A DNA stretch of 54,499 nt, taken from Gammaproteobacteria bacterium. Its GTDB lineage: Bacteria > Pseudomonadota > Gammaproteobacteria > SZUA-152. Below, in pieces: positions 54,289 through 54,499 of this stretch. The position numbers and the translations under genes were made by a program. The stretch lies in the NCBI GenBank assembly GCA_011321815.1, contig DROS01000012.1, forward strand, positions 1 through 54,499, written 5' to 3'. How positions within the stretch are numbered: the first letter of the stretch is position 1; every line of letters begins with the position of its first letter. The notes under the pieces were generated by a model. It was given only the letters and a program-made list of their open reading frames with translations, was not told where the DNA came from and searched no databases.

Positions 54289-54461
54289 GGAAGTGCTGTG
54301 GAAGCAAGCGCTTGTGCTATGCGTCACCATGAGGACGCGAATTCAGTTATTAACCGAAAATAACAGATGCTCTGTATTTTCAGACAATATGCACCACCTT
54401 AATGAATAAAAATGCGCGCCACAAGGTTGCAGAATATTTATTCTCCGCTTTTGCGCAAACC

Positions 54462-54488
54462 AAAAAAAGGGCGGCCCGGTGGCCGCCC
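54462..54488 (-). terminator. Leftward terminator of a gene beyond the window
   Basis: GGGCGGCC (54469-54476) and GGCCGCCC (54481-54488) pair exactly across CGGT. On the minus strand seven T follow. It should end a minus-strand gene that lies to the right of the window. Confidence 0.75.
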
Positions 54489-54499
54489 AATAATTGTCG

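Larger units (their letters stand above)
54032..54499. other. Right-end non-coding region
   Basis: No gene is supported here. It must contain the promoter of the lipoprotein gene. A small dyad (CTCGTT/AACGAG, 54194-54212), a rightward terminator and a leftward terminator are listed apart. Between them there may be a small RNA. Confidence 0.5.

Overview
The window reads as a stretch of chromosome from a chemolithoautotrophic gammaproteobacterium. The main reasons are a form II RuBisCO gene (cbbM) with its CbbQ/CbbO activase genes and a divergent cbbR, a biotin operon in the proteobacterial order bioB-F-H-C-D, and housekeeping genes of gammaproteobacterial type (Rep helicase, L31, FetAB, HemW, ErpA-like, AlgW/DegS-like protease). 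The species cannot be named from sequence alone. No rRNA, tRNA or CRISPR array was seen.

Layout, left to right. 1-656: edge of a Y1 (RAYT/IS200-like) transposase gene on the minus strand whose first 18 codons and upstream region are duplicated in tandem, followed by short repeats. 657-5054 (minus): DUF3047 protein, malic enzyme, a secreted SNase-fold nuclease, rpmE, Nif3-like protein. 5136-9712 (plus): Deg-type protease, malate dehydrogenase, a broken DUF255 gene (minus), an A-type Fe-S carrier and an ATP-grasp enzyme. 9747-15055 (minus): a Gld-type ABC system (ATPase, permease, GldG-like, DUF4340) with a small nuclease gene wedged inside, then mutM. 15186-19970 (plus): globin-coupled diguanylate cyclase directly abutting a HyuA-type hydantoinase, a peroxiredoxin, and an SRPBCC protein preceded by a possible leader ORF. 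20112-24594: iron/heme block with a HemN-like radical SAM enzyme, fetAB, a helix-hairpin-helix protein and divergent hemW.

24615-30412 is the carbon-fixation locus: cbbM-cbbQ-cbbO on the minus strand, with cbbR divergent. A terminator and a perfect palindrome lie between cbbM and cbbQ, so cbbM is probably made in excess over its activase. 30439-36286: lipoprotein, periplasmic thioredoxin, rep, and a His-rich multicopper oxidase. 36357-39865: an ackA-xfp (acetate kinase-phosphoketolase) operon that can draw Calvin-cycle sugar phosphates into acetyl phosphate and ATP. 39994-46526: SulP anion transporter, SDR, GNAT, uracil-DNA glycosylase-like protein, WG-repeat protein, beta-propeller protein and ComF. 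46545-51630: biotin genes behind a clear sigma70-like promoter, with three stacked repeat elements between bioB and bioF. 51848-53971: a 707-residue lipoprotein. The right end has no gene but carries two terminators.

The most unusual signals are in the repeats. A roughly 160-bp palindromic MITE-like element with TA-flanked ends (41680-41842), and a half copy (31929-32001), each supply the TAG stop codon of the neighbouring gene. At rep this appears to have trimmed the protein's C-terminus. The duplicated transposase 5' end, the leader ORF overlapping the SRPBCC gene, the terminator embedded in the signal-peptide codons of the nuclease gene, and the cyclase-hydantoinase pair are the other leads.
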